Shown here: one piece after another, positions 44,915 through 54,695 of the stretch
Layout of the letters: each line of letters begins with the position of its first letter
How positions within the stretch are numbered: the stretch's first letter is position 1
Assembly: GCA_027484425.1 (NCBI GenBank)
Contig: JAIXSZ010000043.1
Coordinates: 112,585 to 176,584, forward strand
Direction: 5' to 3'
From: Sphingobacteriales bacterium
GTDB taxonomy: Bacteria; Bacteroidota; Bacteroidia; Chitinophagales; Chitinophagaceae
DNA length: 64,000 bases
Program-made: the position numbers and the translations under genes
The notes under the pieces: model-generated
What the model saw: only the letters and a program-made list of their open reading frames with translations
What the model was told of the DNA's origin: nothing
Database searches by the model: none

Positions 44915-45658
44915 TTACACTACCTCAAAAGCTGCATGATAGAAATTATTTTGGGCACTGATAGGTTTGAGATTAATGTAAAAACACTCTGAAAATAGCC
45001 GATAAGCCATAAACTCGTGGTCGTAAACATTAAACTCATCGAACATAATAATGTCGCCCTTTTGCAAAAAAGGATACAACTGGCTCAGTGCAAAAAGTGT
45101 GGCACTAAACAGGTCAGCATCCATGTGTATAAGCTTGCGGGTATTGCGAATGCTAGATCCATTTTCATCCAGAAATCCATTGAGGGTGTCCTGAAAGATT
45201 CCTTTGTAAAACGATGCCCTATTGTCATTTACCTCTGGTATGGGTGAGTGCATATCGCCTTTATTAAATACGCCCCAGCTTTCTGGCAATCCTTCAAATG
45301 TATCGAACCCATAAAAACGCGAAGACGAATGGCGGCATTGTTGCAACCACCACTTGAATGAATTGCCCGATGCTACACCAAATTCCAAATAACAAACTGG
45401 CGTGTCGTGTAGCTGGTAGTGATCAGCTATGGCAACAAAACTTTTCAACCTGTCGTCGTAATGACGAATAGGGCGGTAGAAATCATTGGTAAGCAGATTC
45501 GCTTTTTTGTTTTTGTGCACCCAAGATGTCAGTAGGTTGAAATTGTATATAAACCCAAACAACTTATTGAACGGCTGCAATATTTGCAGCAGACGGGATG
45601 CCAGTAAAAAGTCTTTGCTGAATTTTATAATCTTCAGCTTAGTCGTTCTGATAGACAT
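44915..45658 (-). CDS. Class I SAM-dependent methyltransferase (TylF/MycF-like)
   Basis: 247 residues. SAM-binding CYLEFGVASGNSFKWWL near residue 92, acidic ribose ligand region YGFDTFEGLPESWG, then RKLIHMDADLFSATLFAL and GDIIMFDEFNVY with the metal-binding acidic pair. This matches the TylF/MycF O-methyltransferase group, usually acting on sugars or polyketides; the acceptor here is unknown. Second gene of the log-to-xth operon, with 59 bp to log and 39 bp to radC. Confidence 0.85.
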   Translation of the reverse strand: MSIRTTKLKIIKFSKDFLLASRLLQILQPFNKLFGFIYNFNLLTSWVHKNKKANLLTNDFYRPIRHYDDRLKSFVAIADHYQLHDTPVCYLEFGVASGNSFKWWLQQCRHSSSRFYGFDTFEGLPESWGVFNKGDMHSPIPEVNDNRASFYKGIFQDTLNGFLDENGSSIRNTRKLIHMDADLFSATLFALSQLYPFLQKGDIIMFDEFNVYDHEFMAYRLFSECFYINLKPISAQNNFYHAAFEVV

Positions 45659-45717
45659 TAGAAGTGATGATGTGGTGCAAAAGTGGCAATAAAAAACGGT
45701 AATTGTGCATATGGTTA

Positions 45718-46299
45718 TTAGGTGGTGCGCTCAGTAAGCCATTTGGCTACTGCTGGTGGTGTGTAGTTGTGCATCATATCCAGCAACTCCGTGGCGGAAT
45801 CGCTAACGAGTAGTGACTGGGCAAAACATTCATTCAAAAAGCCTTCTTGTACCACATTGGCATTCAGTGCCTTTAAAGCATCATAATAGCCGTTTACATT
45901 CAGTATCCCTATAGGCTTTTTATGTAGTCCCAGCATACTCCATGTCACCATCTCAAAAAGTTCTTCTAGTGTGCCCCAGCCACCCGGTAGGGTTATTACA
46001 CCATCGCACAGTTTATTCATCAGCATCTTGCGCTCATGCATGGTTTCTACGGTTATCAGTTCAGTAAGTCCTTCGTGTGCTATTTCTTTAGTTTTTAAGA
46101 AATGGGGTATTACCCCTATTACTTTGCCACCTTGTGCTAATGCGCCATCTGCCACAGCGCCCATTAGTCCTACTTTGGCACCACCATATATTACTCTGAT
46201 ATTTTGAGTAGCCAGCATACTGCCTATTTCGAAAGCAGCTTCCATATAAGCCTCGTTGTACCCCTCGGCAGAACCGCAAAAAACCACTATACTTTTCAT
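45718..46299 (-). CDS. LOG family protein (Rossmann fold, TIGR00730)
   Basis: 193 residues. VVFCGSAEGYN start, IYGGAKVGLMGAVADGAL and the signature PGGWGTLEELFE near residue 105, with Glu as catalytic residue. LOG proteins release free base from nucleoside 5'-monophosphates (cytokinin-type or purine). First gene of the four-gene operon. Confidence 0.9.
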   Translation of the reverse strand: MKSIVVFCGSAEGYNEAYMEAAFEIGSMLATQNIRVIYGGAKVGLMGAVADGALAQGGKVIGVIPHFLKTKEIAHEGLTELITVETMHERKMLMNKLCDGVITLPGGWGTLEELFEMVTWSMLGLHKKPIGILNVNGYYDALKALNANVVQEGFLNECFAQSLLVSDSATELLDMMHNYTPPAVAKWLTERTT

Positions 46300-46451
46300 G
46301 AAGGTGCTTTTGTTTTGTTTTTTTCAAATATAGTGATGAAAACTCAAAAATGTAATTGAAAGAAGGTTGAGATGGGCTAATAATGGGGTGTATAACACAC
46401 TAAAACCAGTAGGCAACTCAAATTTTAAGTACACGTTACAACATACCACCG

Positions 46452-46459
46452 TACTTTTG
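46452..46459 (+). promoter_or_regulatory. -7 element upstream of the E1 gene
   Basis: TACTTTTG, matching TAnnTTTG, 17 nt before the ATG. No clear -33 box. Confidence 0.4.
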
Positions 46460-46476
46460 CAGCCAAAATCCAGAAA

Positions 46477-48453
46477 ATGCAATTTGACCGTAAGGGCTTG
46501 CCTGCCGAACTTTTGTTGCAACTATATACTGAGTTGTTGCGTCCACGCATGATTGAAGAAAAAATGTTGGTATTGCTCCGCCAGGGGCGCATCAGCAAGT
46601 GGTTCAGTGGCATTGGTCAAGAAGCCATATCAGTAGGTGCTGCAATGGCGTTGGATGAAGATGAATATATAATGCCACTACACCGTAATCTGGGTGTGTT
46701 TACTGTGCGTAAAATGCCTTTCGACAAGCTATTTATGCAATGGCAGGGAAGAAAAGAAGGCTTCAGCAAAGGCAGAGAGCGTTCTTTTCACTTTGGTGCC
46801 AATGAATACCATATCTGTGGTATGATATCGCATCTTGGTCCACAATTGGCGATAGCCGATGGAGTAGCTCTGGCTCACAAACTAAAAAATGAGAAAAAAG
46901 TAGCACTTGCTTTCAGTGGCGATGGTGGCACATCAGAGGGAGACTTTCATGAAGCACTGAATGTTGCTGCAGTTTGGGGCTTGCCAGTCATTTTCCTCAT
47001 AGAAAATAACGGATATGGGTTAAGCACTCCAAGTAATGAACAATTCGTTTGCGAAAGCCTTGCCGATCGTGCAGTGGGCTATGGCATGAGGGGCATAACA
47101 ATAGATGGTAACAATATACTGGAAGTTTATCGCGAGCTTACTAAGGCAAGAGCATACTGTATCGCCGAGCAGAAACCCATACTTATAGAGTGTATGACCT
47201 TCCGGATGAGGGGGCACGAAGAAGCAAGCGGTGTGAAATACGTGCCGAAAGAATTATTTGAAGAGTGGGGCAAAAAAGATCCGCTTCATAATTATGAGGA
47301 ATACCTGAAAGAGCAAAAATTGCTCGATGACGATAAAATAGCTGCATACAGAGCCGAAATACAAAAAGAGATAGAAGATGGGCTCGCAGTAGGATTTGCC
47401 GCACCTCATATAGTACCTGATACTGATGAGGAAGTAGCCGATGTTTATGCGCCTTCTAATATGCCGGTAGTAACACCAGGTAATGCTGCAACTGACAAGA
47501 AATTCATACAAGCCATAAGTGATGCACTACGCCAAAGTATGGAACGTTTCCCCAATCTGGTCCTTATGGGGCAGGATATAGCTGAGTATGGTGGGGCGTT
47601 TAAGGTCACAGATGGATTTGTTGCCACCTTCGGTAAGGATAGAGTGCGCAATACACCACTATGCGAGAGTGCAATAGTGGGCGCAGCATTGGGGCTATCA
47701 ATAAAGGGCCACAAGTCAATGATGGAAATGCAGTTCTCTGACTTTGTAACGGTTGGGTTCAACCAAATTGTGAATAACCTAGCTAAAATACATTACCGTT
47801 GGGGGCAGAACGCCGATGTGGTTATTCGTATGCCCACAGGTGGTGGCGTAGGTGCCGGACCCTTTCACTCGCAGAGTACAGAGGCTTGGTTTACTAAAGT
47901 ACCTGGGCTAAAAGTAGTATACCCTTCTTCTCCGGCCGATGCTAAAGGTCTACTAAATGCTGCATTGCAAGACCCAAATCCTGTCATGTATTTTGAGCAC
48001 AAAGGACTTTACAGAGGTATCAGTGGCATGGTGCCAGATGACTACTACACCATTGAGATAGGAAAAGCTAACAGAGTAAGCGAAGGTAGCGACATCAGTA
48101 TTATAACCTACGGTATGGGTGTGCATTGGGCTACTGCTTATGCTGATGCACATACCGACGTGTCCATAGATATTCTAGACCTTAGGTCATTGTTGCCTCT
48201 CGATTATGATGCGATACGCACCTCAGTAGCCAATACAGGTAAGGTATTATTGCTGCATGAAGATACCCTTATAGGTGGGCTAGGTGGCGAAATAGCTGCC
48301 TGGATAGCCGAAAACTGTTTTGAACTATTGGATGCACCAGTCGTACGTTGTGCCAGTCTGGATACTCCGGTACCGTTTGCTATAGAGCTAGAGCAAAACT
48401 TTATGGCCAATAGCCGATTGGATATAGCAGTCCAGAAGCTATTGGGATATTAA
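46477..48453 (+). CDS. Fused alpha/beta E1 of a 2-oxoacid dehydrogenase
   Basis: 658 residues. Alpha part (1-330): FSGIGQEAISVGAA, then the thiamine-diphosphate motif from Gly148-Asp149-Gly150 to ENNGYGLST, and RMRGHEEASG. Beta part (about 338-658): FIQAISDALRQSM, LVLMGQDIAEYGG, RNTPLCESAIVGAALG and DLRSLLPLD. The two are normally separate subunits; the fused form is common in Bacteroidota. The specificity (branched-chain 2-oxoacid versus pyruvate/acetoin) cannot be decided. No lipoyl E2 or E3 gene is adjacent, so it must draw them from elsewhere. Confidence 0.93.
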   Translation: MQFDRKGLPAELLLQLYTELLRPRMIEEKMLVLLRQGRISKWFSGIGQEAISVGAAMALDEDEYIMPLHRNLGVFTVRKMPFDKLFMQWQGRKEGFSKGRERSFHFGANEYHICGMISHLGPQLAIADGVALAHKLKNEKKVALAFSGDGGTSEGDFHEALNVAAVWGLPVIFLIENNGYGLSTPSNEQFVCESLADRAVGYGMRGITIDGNNILEVYRELTKARAYCIAEQKPILIECMTFRMRGHEEASGVKYVPKELFEEWGKKDPLHNYEEYLKEQKLLDDDKIAAYRAEIQKEIEDGLAVGFAAPHIVPDTDEEVADVYAPSNMPVVTPGNAATDKKFIQAISDALRQSMERFPNLVLMGQDIAEYGGAFKVTDGFVATFGKDRVRNTPLCESAIVGAALGLSIKGHKSMMEMQFSDFVTVGFNQIVNNLAKIHYRWGQNADVVIRMPTGGGVGAGPFHSQSTEAWFTKVPGLKVVYPSSPADAKGLLNAALQDPNPVMYFEHKGLYRGISGMVPDDYYTIEIGKANRVSEGSDISIITYGMGVHWATAYADAHTDVSIDILDLRSLLPLDYDAIRTSVANTGKVLLLHEDTLIGGLGGEIAAWIAENCFELLDAPVVRCASLDTPVPFAIELEQNFMANSRLDIAVQKLLGY

Positions 48454-48500
48454 TCGTGTTTGACACACAACTTTTTATTACATTCGTCATTGCAAATGTT

Positions 48501-49379
48501 ATGGTAATCAGGTTGAAACATATTTTTTTGGTTGTAGCTGGTGCTTTTTGTCTCGCTTCTTGCGATGATAATAAGCCTGTAGGAGCAGGTGCCATAGTGC
48601 TAGGCGACTCATCTACAATCATTACAGAATCTGACCCTCAACAACTCAAAGACCTTGTAACAGACCTTCAACCTGTAATACCACCTGCTGAAAACAAAGA
48701 CGAAGACCCAAATGCCGCTGATAATAAACCCGATTCTTCGCACAAACCATTACCTGCACAAGCTACGATTACTCCTGCCCCAGCGTCTGCAAAACCACAA
48801 CCCGAGCCAGCAGCTAAACTTACCAGCAATGGGCCAGGGCTGAAGGCAGAATTTAAGGACGTTACCATTATTATTCCAGGTCTTGCAGTAAAACAAGCGG
48901 GTAATCCAAACCTAGAAAAAGCTAATGGTGCGGTATACACACTCAATAATGGAAATATTAATGGAGCTACCATGCGAATTATTGGTACTGTCACGAAAGT
49001 ATCGCAACGATACCAATCGGTAGTGGTACTGAAAACAGATAACGGTACCTTCCCTTTAGATGCGCTTTCCCTAACCACCAAGTGGGAAAATGTGTCCGGC
49101 ACTAATAATACATATCGTGTTGTTGGTCTTGATTCTAAATCAATGAAAGCATATGATGCCGATGCTAGAGACATTAAATCTGCAGTGCAACGTATGACCC
49201 AAAGACGCAGAATAAGCCGTAAAAGAGCTCAGGAGTTGTACAACAGTATAAACAATGTTCGTAGCACCAATCAGAAACCACTGTCAGTAGAGTTGAGGTC
49301 TGTAATGTGGAAAATAGATGGCAAAGATGCCAGCGGCAGACTGTTTTCTAAGCAGATACGTATCGACATACCAATGTAA
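48501..49379 (+). CDS. Lipoprotein of unknown function
   Basis: 292 residues from the preferred ATG (frame open 15 codons earlier from a GTG). Lipobox CLASC with Cys21. A Pro/Ala/Lys/Asp-rich linker (about 50-130) precedes a beta domain (MRIIGTVTKVSQRYQSVVVL, NGTFPLDAL) and a helical, Arg-rich piece (MTQRRRISRKRAQELYNSIN), then a final sheet (SVELRSVMWKIDG). I do not recognise a family. Lies 47 bp behind the E1 gene on the same strand, but a link in function is not evident. Confidence 0.72.
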   Translation: MVIRLKHIFLVVAGAFCLASCDDNKPVGAGAIVLGDSSTIITESDPQQLKDLVTDLQPVIPPAENKDEDPNAADNKPDSSHKPLPAQATITPAPASAKPQPEPAAKLTSNGPGLKAEFKDVTIIIPGLAVKQAGNPNLEKANGAVYTLNNGNINGATMRIIGTVTKVSQRYQSVVVLKTDNGTFPLDALSLTTKWENVSGTNNTYRVVGLDSKSMKAYDADARDIKSAVQRMTQRRRISRKRAQELYNSINNVRSTNQKPLSVELRSVMWKIDGKDASGRLFSKQIRIDIPM

Positions 49380-49418
49380 TCAGAATATTCAGTATTCTTT
49401 ATCAGGTCGGCTAGTATC

Positions 49419-50114
49419 CTACTGTTTTTTGTTGGTAGCGCAGTCTTTAACCATTTCCAGTACCATTTCCAGTTGTTCTTCTCTGCTCATCAAGCTATTG
49501 TCAAGCAATGTTGCATCTTCAGCTTTACGCAGAGGGCTCTCTTCGCGGGTAGTGTCTATATAGTCACGCAACTCTAAATTGTGGCGCACCTCTTCTATGG
49601 TTATAGCGTGGTTTGTTTCGTAAAGTTCTTTAAATCTCCTCATGACCCGTACTTCAGGATCGGCAGTCATAAATAGTTTTAGTTCAGCGTCCGGAAAAAC
49701 AGTAGTGCCTATATCGCGCCCATCCATCACTATTCCCTTTTTTTTACCCATTTGCTGTTGTTGTGCTACTGCAAATGTTCTTACCTCTTTTATTGCTGCT
49801 ACCTCGCTCACCCTGTCCGATACAAGCATGTCTCTAATGTAGGGTTCTGCATTTTCATCGTTCAGGTAAATATCTGATGCCTGCCTATGCTCATTAAATA
49901 CAAATGATAAATTAATATTGCTTATTGCTTCTATTACTTCAGCATGATTAGTCATAGCCACATTGTTTCGTAGAAAGTAGAGCGTAATAGCACGATACAT
50001 AGCGCCACTATCTATATAGTTATAACCCAGTTTCACGGCCAAGGCCTTGGCTAGGGTGCTTTTACCACACGACGAGTAACCATCTATTGCTATAATTATT
50101 TTATGGGCCGACAT
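49419..50114 (-). CDS. cmk: Cytidylate kinase
   Basis: 231 residues from MSAHKIIIAIDGYSSCGKST; 8 further codons open upstream overlap the -7 box and are unlikely to be translated. P-loop at residues 12-20, YIDSGAMYRAIT substrate loop, and GRDIGTTVFPDAELKLFMTADP. Converts CMP/dCMP to the diphosphate. A -7 element ends only 4 nt before the ATG. Confidence 0.95.
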   Translation of the reverse strand: MSAHKIIIAIDGYSSCGKSTLAKALAVKLGYNYIDSGAMYRAITLYFLRNNVAMTNHAEVIEAISNINLSFVFNEHRQASDIYLNDENAEPYIRDMLVSDRVSEVAAIKEVRTFAVAQQQQMGKKKGIVMDGRDIGTTVFPDAELKLFMTADPEVRVMRRFKELYETNHAITIEEVRHNLELRDYIDTTREESPLRKAEDATLLDNSLMSREEQLEMVLEMVKDCATNKKQ

Positions 50115-50118
50115 AGTG

Positions 50119-50126
50119 CAAAGGTA
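50119..50126 (-). promoter_or_regulatory. cmk: -7 element abutting the cmk start codon
   Basis: TACCTTTG ends 4 nt before the ATG; would give a leaderless or nearly leaderless mRNA. Confidence 0.5.
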
Positions 50127-50280
50127 ATAGATAAGCATTCACTATGCACCCTGCCAAACTCATAAATCAGATACCTGTTTATGGATTTTATGTGAATGAG
50201 GTATTAGTTGATCGTTGTTGTAGTGTTTCTTATTGCTGTTTAGCATCATAAAGCTGTACAGGAATTAGCAGGTATAAAAA

Positions 50281-50302
50281 ACAAAAACCCCTAAAAGGGG
50301 TT
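50281..50302 (-). terminator. Terminator of the EGF-like lipoprotein gene
   Basis: Minus-strand stem AACCCC/GGGGTT followed by a T-run; 28 nt past the stop. Confidence 0.65.
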
Positions 50303-50329
50303 CAGTTATGAAGTATTTATGTATTCACG

Positions 50330-50887
50330 TTATTTATTCCACCTTGAAGGATCGCTAAAAGTTTTTGCTTCGCTAAATCCAAAGTCATTTACTTTCAGTG
50401 TAGCGGTATCTATTATTTGATAACGCATTTCTATAGCACCAAACTGACCATAGGTTACATTAGAGTAGATATAACCTACACCATGCAATACTTTACCTTC
50501 ATACTGTTGGTTAGGTATGAACAATGAATCTCCAACAACAGTAGCTTTAATAGGTGTTTTGAAGTAGTTGTAAAAGTTTTTGATAGTTACATCATATACC
50601 TCGGTAGTAGCTTCAATGCTTATAGGGTACTGTGCGGCAAGTGTAATACTACCTTTTTCAAAAACTGTCCAGTTGCCCAAAAACTTATTACGAGATACTT
50701 TTTCGCAGTTTGTACCCTCATAGCCCGACGGACATACACAAGATCCACCATTGCACACGCCACTATTGGCGCAAACTATGGTTTTGCACTTATCTCTGTT
50801 GCAAGACGAATAAACCACTGCAAAAAATGCAGCAATAGTAGCTATAGAGGAAAATAAGACTGTTTTTAAGGGAAGTTTCATCGACAT
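50330..50887 (-). CDS. Lipoprotein with an EGF-like module
   Basis: 185 residues. Lipobox VYSSC (Cys29), then a six-cysteine EGF-like unit: Cys34, 39, 45, 50, 52 and 61 in CKTIVCANSGVCNGG and CVCPSGYEGTNC, the classical EGF spacing. The remaining 120 residues form a beta-rich domain (GNWTVFEKGSITLAAQYP, YDVTIKNFYNYF, LKVNDFGFSEAK). EGF-like modules are rare in bacteria but seen in Bacteroidota lipoproteins. Surface binding is a guess. The frame is open 16 codons upstream. Confidence 0.8.
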   Translation of the reverse strand: MSMKLPLKTVLFSSIATIAAFFAVVYSSCNRDKCKTIVCANSGVCNGGSCVCPSGYEGTNCEKVSRNKFLGNWTVFEKGSITLAAQYPISIEATTEVYDVTIKNFYNYFKTPIKATVVGDSLFIPNQQYEGKVLHGVGYIYSNVTYGQFGAIEMRYQIIDTATLKVNDFGFSEAKTFSDPSRWNK

Positions 50888-51039
50888 ATTTGTGTTTAGC
50901 AATCTCAAAATTAAGTAAATAAGCAAAAAAATCAAAATACAGCAATTGTTTTGTCCTGCTGTTTTTGATATGCATCAAGGGTATAAATATATTCCAATGA
51001 AAGCAGCAAATTGTAAAACAGAATAAATATTTTTTTGTC

Positions 51040-51876
51040 CTATTTTTCTACATCATCTTTATAGGCTTTTATAGCCCTATATATAGTAGCGGCTACCTTG
51101 TATTGCCCCTCTTCAGAGCTCAAGTAGGCTTCTTCTTCAATATTTGTTATAAAACCTATTTCTATCAGTACGCCTGGCATGGCGCTGCCGGCTAGCACTT
51201 CTAGTCCCATTTGTTTCACCCCTAGGTCATTGCGTCCTGCAGCAGAAAACTGTTCTTGCACCTTAGATGCCAGTATAACACTCTTACCCAAAAATGCTTG
51301 AGCATATTGTGCCACAATTATTGCTGTTTGGGGGTCATTTTCGTTTAGCAAACCAGGTTCATCACTTACGTTTTCGCCATATTCGCCTATAGCATCTTTT
51401 TGCTGTCCCGCTCTGTGCAGCCCCATTACATAGGTTTCTACACCACTTCGCTTGGTCACATGGTGGCGTACGCTTTTGTAAATAGGTTGTTTCACTGTTT
51501 TGCCTTTTTTCTTTACCGTGCGGTAGCCTTGCAGTGTTTTAGTGTAGGTAAATGGGGTAGAGTTGACGTGAATAGAAATGAACAGGTCTGAGTTTGACTT
51601 GTTGGCTATTTCGTGTCGCTCCACCAGGCTAGGGTACACATCTTCGGTGCGGGTGTATATCACATCCATGTTGTGCATACTGTCTTTCAGCAGTTTGCCT
51701 AGCTTTAGTGCCACAGCCAGTGTTATGTCTTTCTCGTTGGCTATTGCCCCTCTCGCACCAAAGTCCTTACCCCCGTGGCCAGCATCAAGTACTATCTTCG
51801 TCACCTTCTTACCTTTGGCATGCAGAAGGGTGGGAAGCGATACCAGCATCATTATCAGAATGCCTAAAGTGCGCAT
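51040..51876 (-). CDS. N-acetylmuramoyl-L-alanine amidase (Amidase_3)
   Basis: 278 residues with a signal peptide (MRTLGILIMMLVSLPTLLHA). Zinc site: His in VLDAGHGGKDFGA, Glu in ANEKDITLA, His in DLFISIHVNS; catalytic Glu in LIEIGFITN. It cleaves the amide bond between MurNAc and stem peptides, in cell separation. A 45-residue insertion with Lys-rich sequence (GKTVKQPIYKSVRHH) lies between the second and third parts. Divergent from lptD, 74 bp apart. Confidence 0.93.
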   Translation of the reverse strand: MRTLGILIMMLVSLPTLLHAKGKKVTKIVLDAGHGGKDFGARGAIANEKDITLAVALKLGKLLKDSMHNMDVIYTRTEDVYPSLVERHEIANKSNSDLFISIHVNSTPFTYTKTLQGYRTVKKKGKTVKQPIYKSVRHHVTKRSGVETYVMGLHRAGQQKDAIGEYGENVSDEPGLLNENDPQTAIIVAQYAQAFLGKSVILASKVQEQFSAAGRNDLGVKQMGLEVLAGSAMPGVLIEIGFITNIEEEAYLSSEEGQYKVAATIYRAIKAYKDDVEK

Positions 51877-51950
51877 AATTATGTTTCACAAAAGATTAAA
51901 TATACAAATTCACTCACAGTCGACCTCAAATAGTTATTTTTGCCTTCTTC

Positions 51951-54626
51951 ATGAGCCTTAGCGGTAAATTTATTTCAAAATTCCCATCATTGCATCGCTT
52001 TGCCTGCTGCATGACCGCTATTTTTATAATCTTTATAACAAATACCGCTTATTCTCAGAAAAATATTACTGTCCAGTCTGATAGTGCTATTGCCATCAAC
52101 GATACCTTGAAGCTAAAAAATGGCTCTTTGAGTTTAAATAGTACAGATACACTTTCGGTAGAAGATAGCCTAAAAAAACAAAGTCTGGCAGACAAGCTGG
52201 GTATTAAAATATCAAAAGATGCACTGCCTTCTGTAGTAAAAGCAGTTGCTCGCGACTCTGCCGTACTGGATATGCAGCACGATGTTTTTTACCTATATGG
52301 CAAGGCACAGGTAAACTACGAAGACTTACAACTTAATGCTGGTCAGGTAAACTTTGTACAATCTACCAATATAGTAACCGCAGCACCTATGAACCTCGCT
52401 AAGGACACGGGTACCGACAGGCCATCTTTCAAGCAGGGTAGCGAGCGGTTTACCTACGATTCCATGCAGTATAACTTCAAAAGTAAACGGGCTATAGTGC
52501 GAAATGTAAGTACACAGTATGGTGAGGGTTTCGTGTTCAGTGAACAGATAAAACGCAATCCCGACCAAAGTATATATGGCTACCATAGTGTGTACACTAC
52601 CTGCGCTCTAGATACGCCTCACTTTGGTATACGTGCCCGCAAGCAAAAGATTATTCCAGGTAAGGTTATTGTGTCAGGTTCTGCCAATCTTGAAATAGAG
52701 GGAGTACCCACACCTCTCTATTTACCTTTTGGTCTTTTCCCTGTATCGCAAAAGCAGAAGTCTGGTTTTATTCTGCCTACCTACACTGTTGAGCAGCAAC
52801 GTGGTTTTGGGTTGCTTAATGGTGGTTACTACTTCTATGTAAACGACAAACTAGATGCATATGCCCAAACCAACTTTTACACCAAGGGTAGCTATGCAGT
52901 GAGTGGAATCAGCAATTACAACAATATGTATCGCTACAGGGGAGGTTTGCGGTTGTCATATGCCTACAACAAAACTGGTGAAGACTTTGAGCCTGGTGCC
53001 AGTGTTACTAAAGATTTTATGGTCAACTGGCAACATAGCTCTGACGCCAAGTCAATACCCGGGCAGAGCTTTAATGCATCTGTGCAAGCAGGTACATCTT
53101 CCTTTTACTCCAACAACAGCTACGACCCCAATCAGGTGCTGCAAAACCAATATCAGTCCAATATTAGCTATGCTAAAAACTGGCAGAATCTACCATTTGG
53201 GCTTACACTCAGCGCTCTTCACAACCAAAATACCCAAACCAAACAAATAAACGTAACGCTGCCCTCACTCAATTTTTATGTTAATCAGTTCAATCCTTTC
53301 CAGCGCAAAAACGCTGTAGGTAGTCACTGGTACGATAAAATAACTGCCAGTTACTCCATAGACCTTCAAAACCGTACCACTTTTTACGACAGTACATTCA
53401 ATTTCTCTAATCTTTCTATGAAGGATTTTCAGAATGGGGTGCGCCACACCATACCTGTAAGTGCTTCTTACACAGTGCTACGCTACATCAATATGTCGTT
53501 TAGTGTCAACTATAATGAATACTGGCTTACCAATCGTATTTTTCAAGGATATAACGACGCTACAGGCAAGATAGACAGTATCAATACCAATGGCTTTTAC
53601 GCCGCCCGCGACTTCAATACTGGGGTCAACTTTAGCACCCGCATTTACGGTATGAAATTGTTCAAAAATGGTAGTCTGAGGGGTATTCGCCATGTTCTCA
53701 CACCTAACGTGGGTTTTACTTATCGTCCTGACTTTGCTACTGCTCCTTTCAACTATTACTATCAAGCAAGACTAGACACTAGCCGCACGCTTTCCACGCT
53801 TTCTCCCTATCCCACATCGCTAGTGGGCATACCCCCGCAGGGGAGGGCAGCGGCTGTGGTATTTGGGCTCAATAACAACTTGCAAATAAAAGTACGCTCA
53901 GCAAAAGATACTGCATCTGGGTTTAAGAATGTTACGCTCATTGATGGTTTCGGTATCAACACTGCTTACAACGCTGCAGCAGACTCATTTAGGTGGAGTG
54001 ACATAGCCCTCAACTTCCGTACCAATGTGCTCGATAAAATAAACATATCAGGCGCTGCATCTTATAGCCCTTACGCCTTTGACTATGGTACTGGCAGAAT
54101 GTTGCCGGTCACTAACTTTGATTATGGCACTGGTGTAGGTAGGTTCAAGTCTGCCAATCTCTCTCTAGGGTCTAATTTTCACTCAAAGCCTGCTGGCGGA
54201 GCCAATAGTCCTACCAACAGTCAGGAGTATGCCAGAGTGATGCGCAATGCTGGCTACAATGAGTATGTAGATTTTAATATTCCCTGGAGTTTCAATTTCA
54301 ATTACTCACTCAATGCGAACAGGCAGTATGTAAGGGCTACATTCAGAGATACTATGATCATAAGTCACTCAGTTACTTTCAATGGTGAATTGAAAATTAC
54401 AGAACGATGGAAAGTAGCTGTAAACAGTGGCTATAACTTCGACTACAAGCAAATGACACTTACATCGATAGATGTGTACAGGGATTTGCATTGCTGGCAA
54501 ATGCACTTTTTCACTTATCCTTTCGGCCCTCGAAAAAGTTTTAATTTCACGCTCAATGTAAAATCTACAGTATTACAAGATCTGAAGTTGGTAAGACGCA
54601 GAGACTTCAGAGATATTCCCAATTAG
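51951..54626 (+). CDS. lptD: LPS-assembly protein LptD (outer membrane)
   Basis: 891 residues. Signal peptide (cleavage near AYSQ). The LptA/OstA-like jellyroll is at about 85-215 (DVFYLYGKAQVNYEDLQL, then SMQYNFKSKRAIVRNV), followed by VPTPLYLPFGLFPV and a large 26-strand-type barrel to the end. It inserts lipopolysaccharide into the outer leaflet with LptE. The four-Cys disulfide pattern of E. coli is not obvious; the mature protein has only isolated Cys (such as TTCALD). Divergent from the amidase and 69 bp ahead of the hybrid kinase. Confidence 0.88.
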   Translation: MSLSGKFISKFPSLHRFACCMTAIFIIFITNTAYSQKNITVQSDSAIAINDTLKLKNGSLSLNSTDTLSVEDSLKKQSLADKLGIKISKDALPSVVKAVARDSAVLDMQHDVFYLYGKAQVNYEDLQLNAGQVNFVQSTNIVTAAPMNLAKDTGTDRPSFKQGSERFTYDSMQYNFKSKRAIVRNVSTQYGEGFVFSEQIKRNPDQSIYGYHSVYTTCALDTPHFGIRARKQKIIPGKVIVSGSANLEIEGVPTPLYLPFGLFPVSQKQKSGFILPTYTVEQQRGFGLLNGGYYFYVNDKLDAYAQTNFYTKGSYAVSGISNYNNMYRYRGGLRLSYAYNKTGEDFEPGASVTKDFMVNWQHSSDAKSIPGQSFNASVQAGTSSFYSNNSYDPNQVLQNQYQSNISYAKNWQNLPFGLTLSALHNQNTQTKQINVTLPSLNFYVNQFNPFQRKNAVGSHWYDKITASYSIDLQNRTTFYDSTFNFSNLSMKDFQNGVRHTIPVSASYTVLRYINMSFSVNYNEYWLTNRIFQGYNDATGKIDSINTNGFYAARDFNTGVNFSTRIYGMKLFKNGSLRGIRHVLTPNVGFTYRPDFATAPFNYYYQARLDTSRTLSTLSPYPTSLVGIPPQGRAAAVVFGLNNNLQIKVRSAKDTASGFKNVTLIDGFGINTAYNAAADSFRWSDIALNFRTNVLDKINISGAASYSPYAFDYGTGRMLPVTNFDYGTGVGRFKSANLSLGSNFHSKPAGGANSPTNSQEYARVMRNAGYNEYVDFNIPWSFNFNYSLNANRQYVRATFRDTMIISHSVTFNGELKITERWKVAVNSGYNFDYKQMTLTSIDVYRDLHCWQMHFFTYPFGPRKSFNFTLNVKSTVLQDLKLVRRRDFRDIPN

Positions 54627-54695
54627 GTAAGTATACTGTAAATTTATTGCCATATCGCTACTGCTTTTTTTCATCACCTAGCTATAATATCACCT

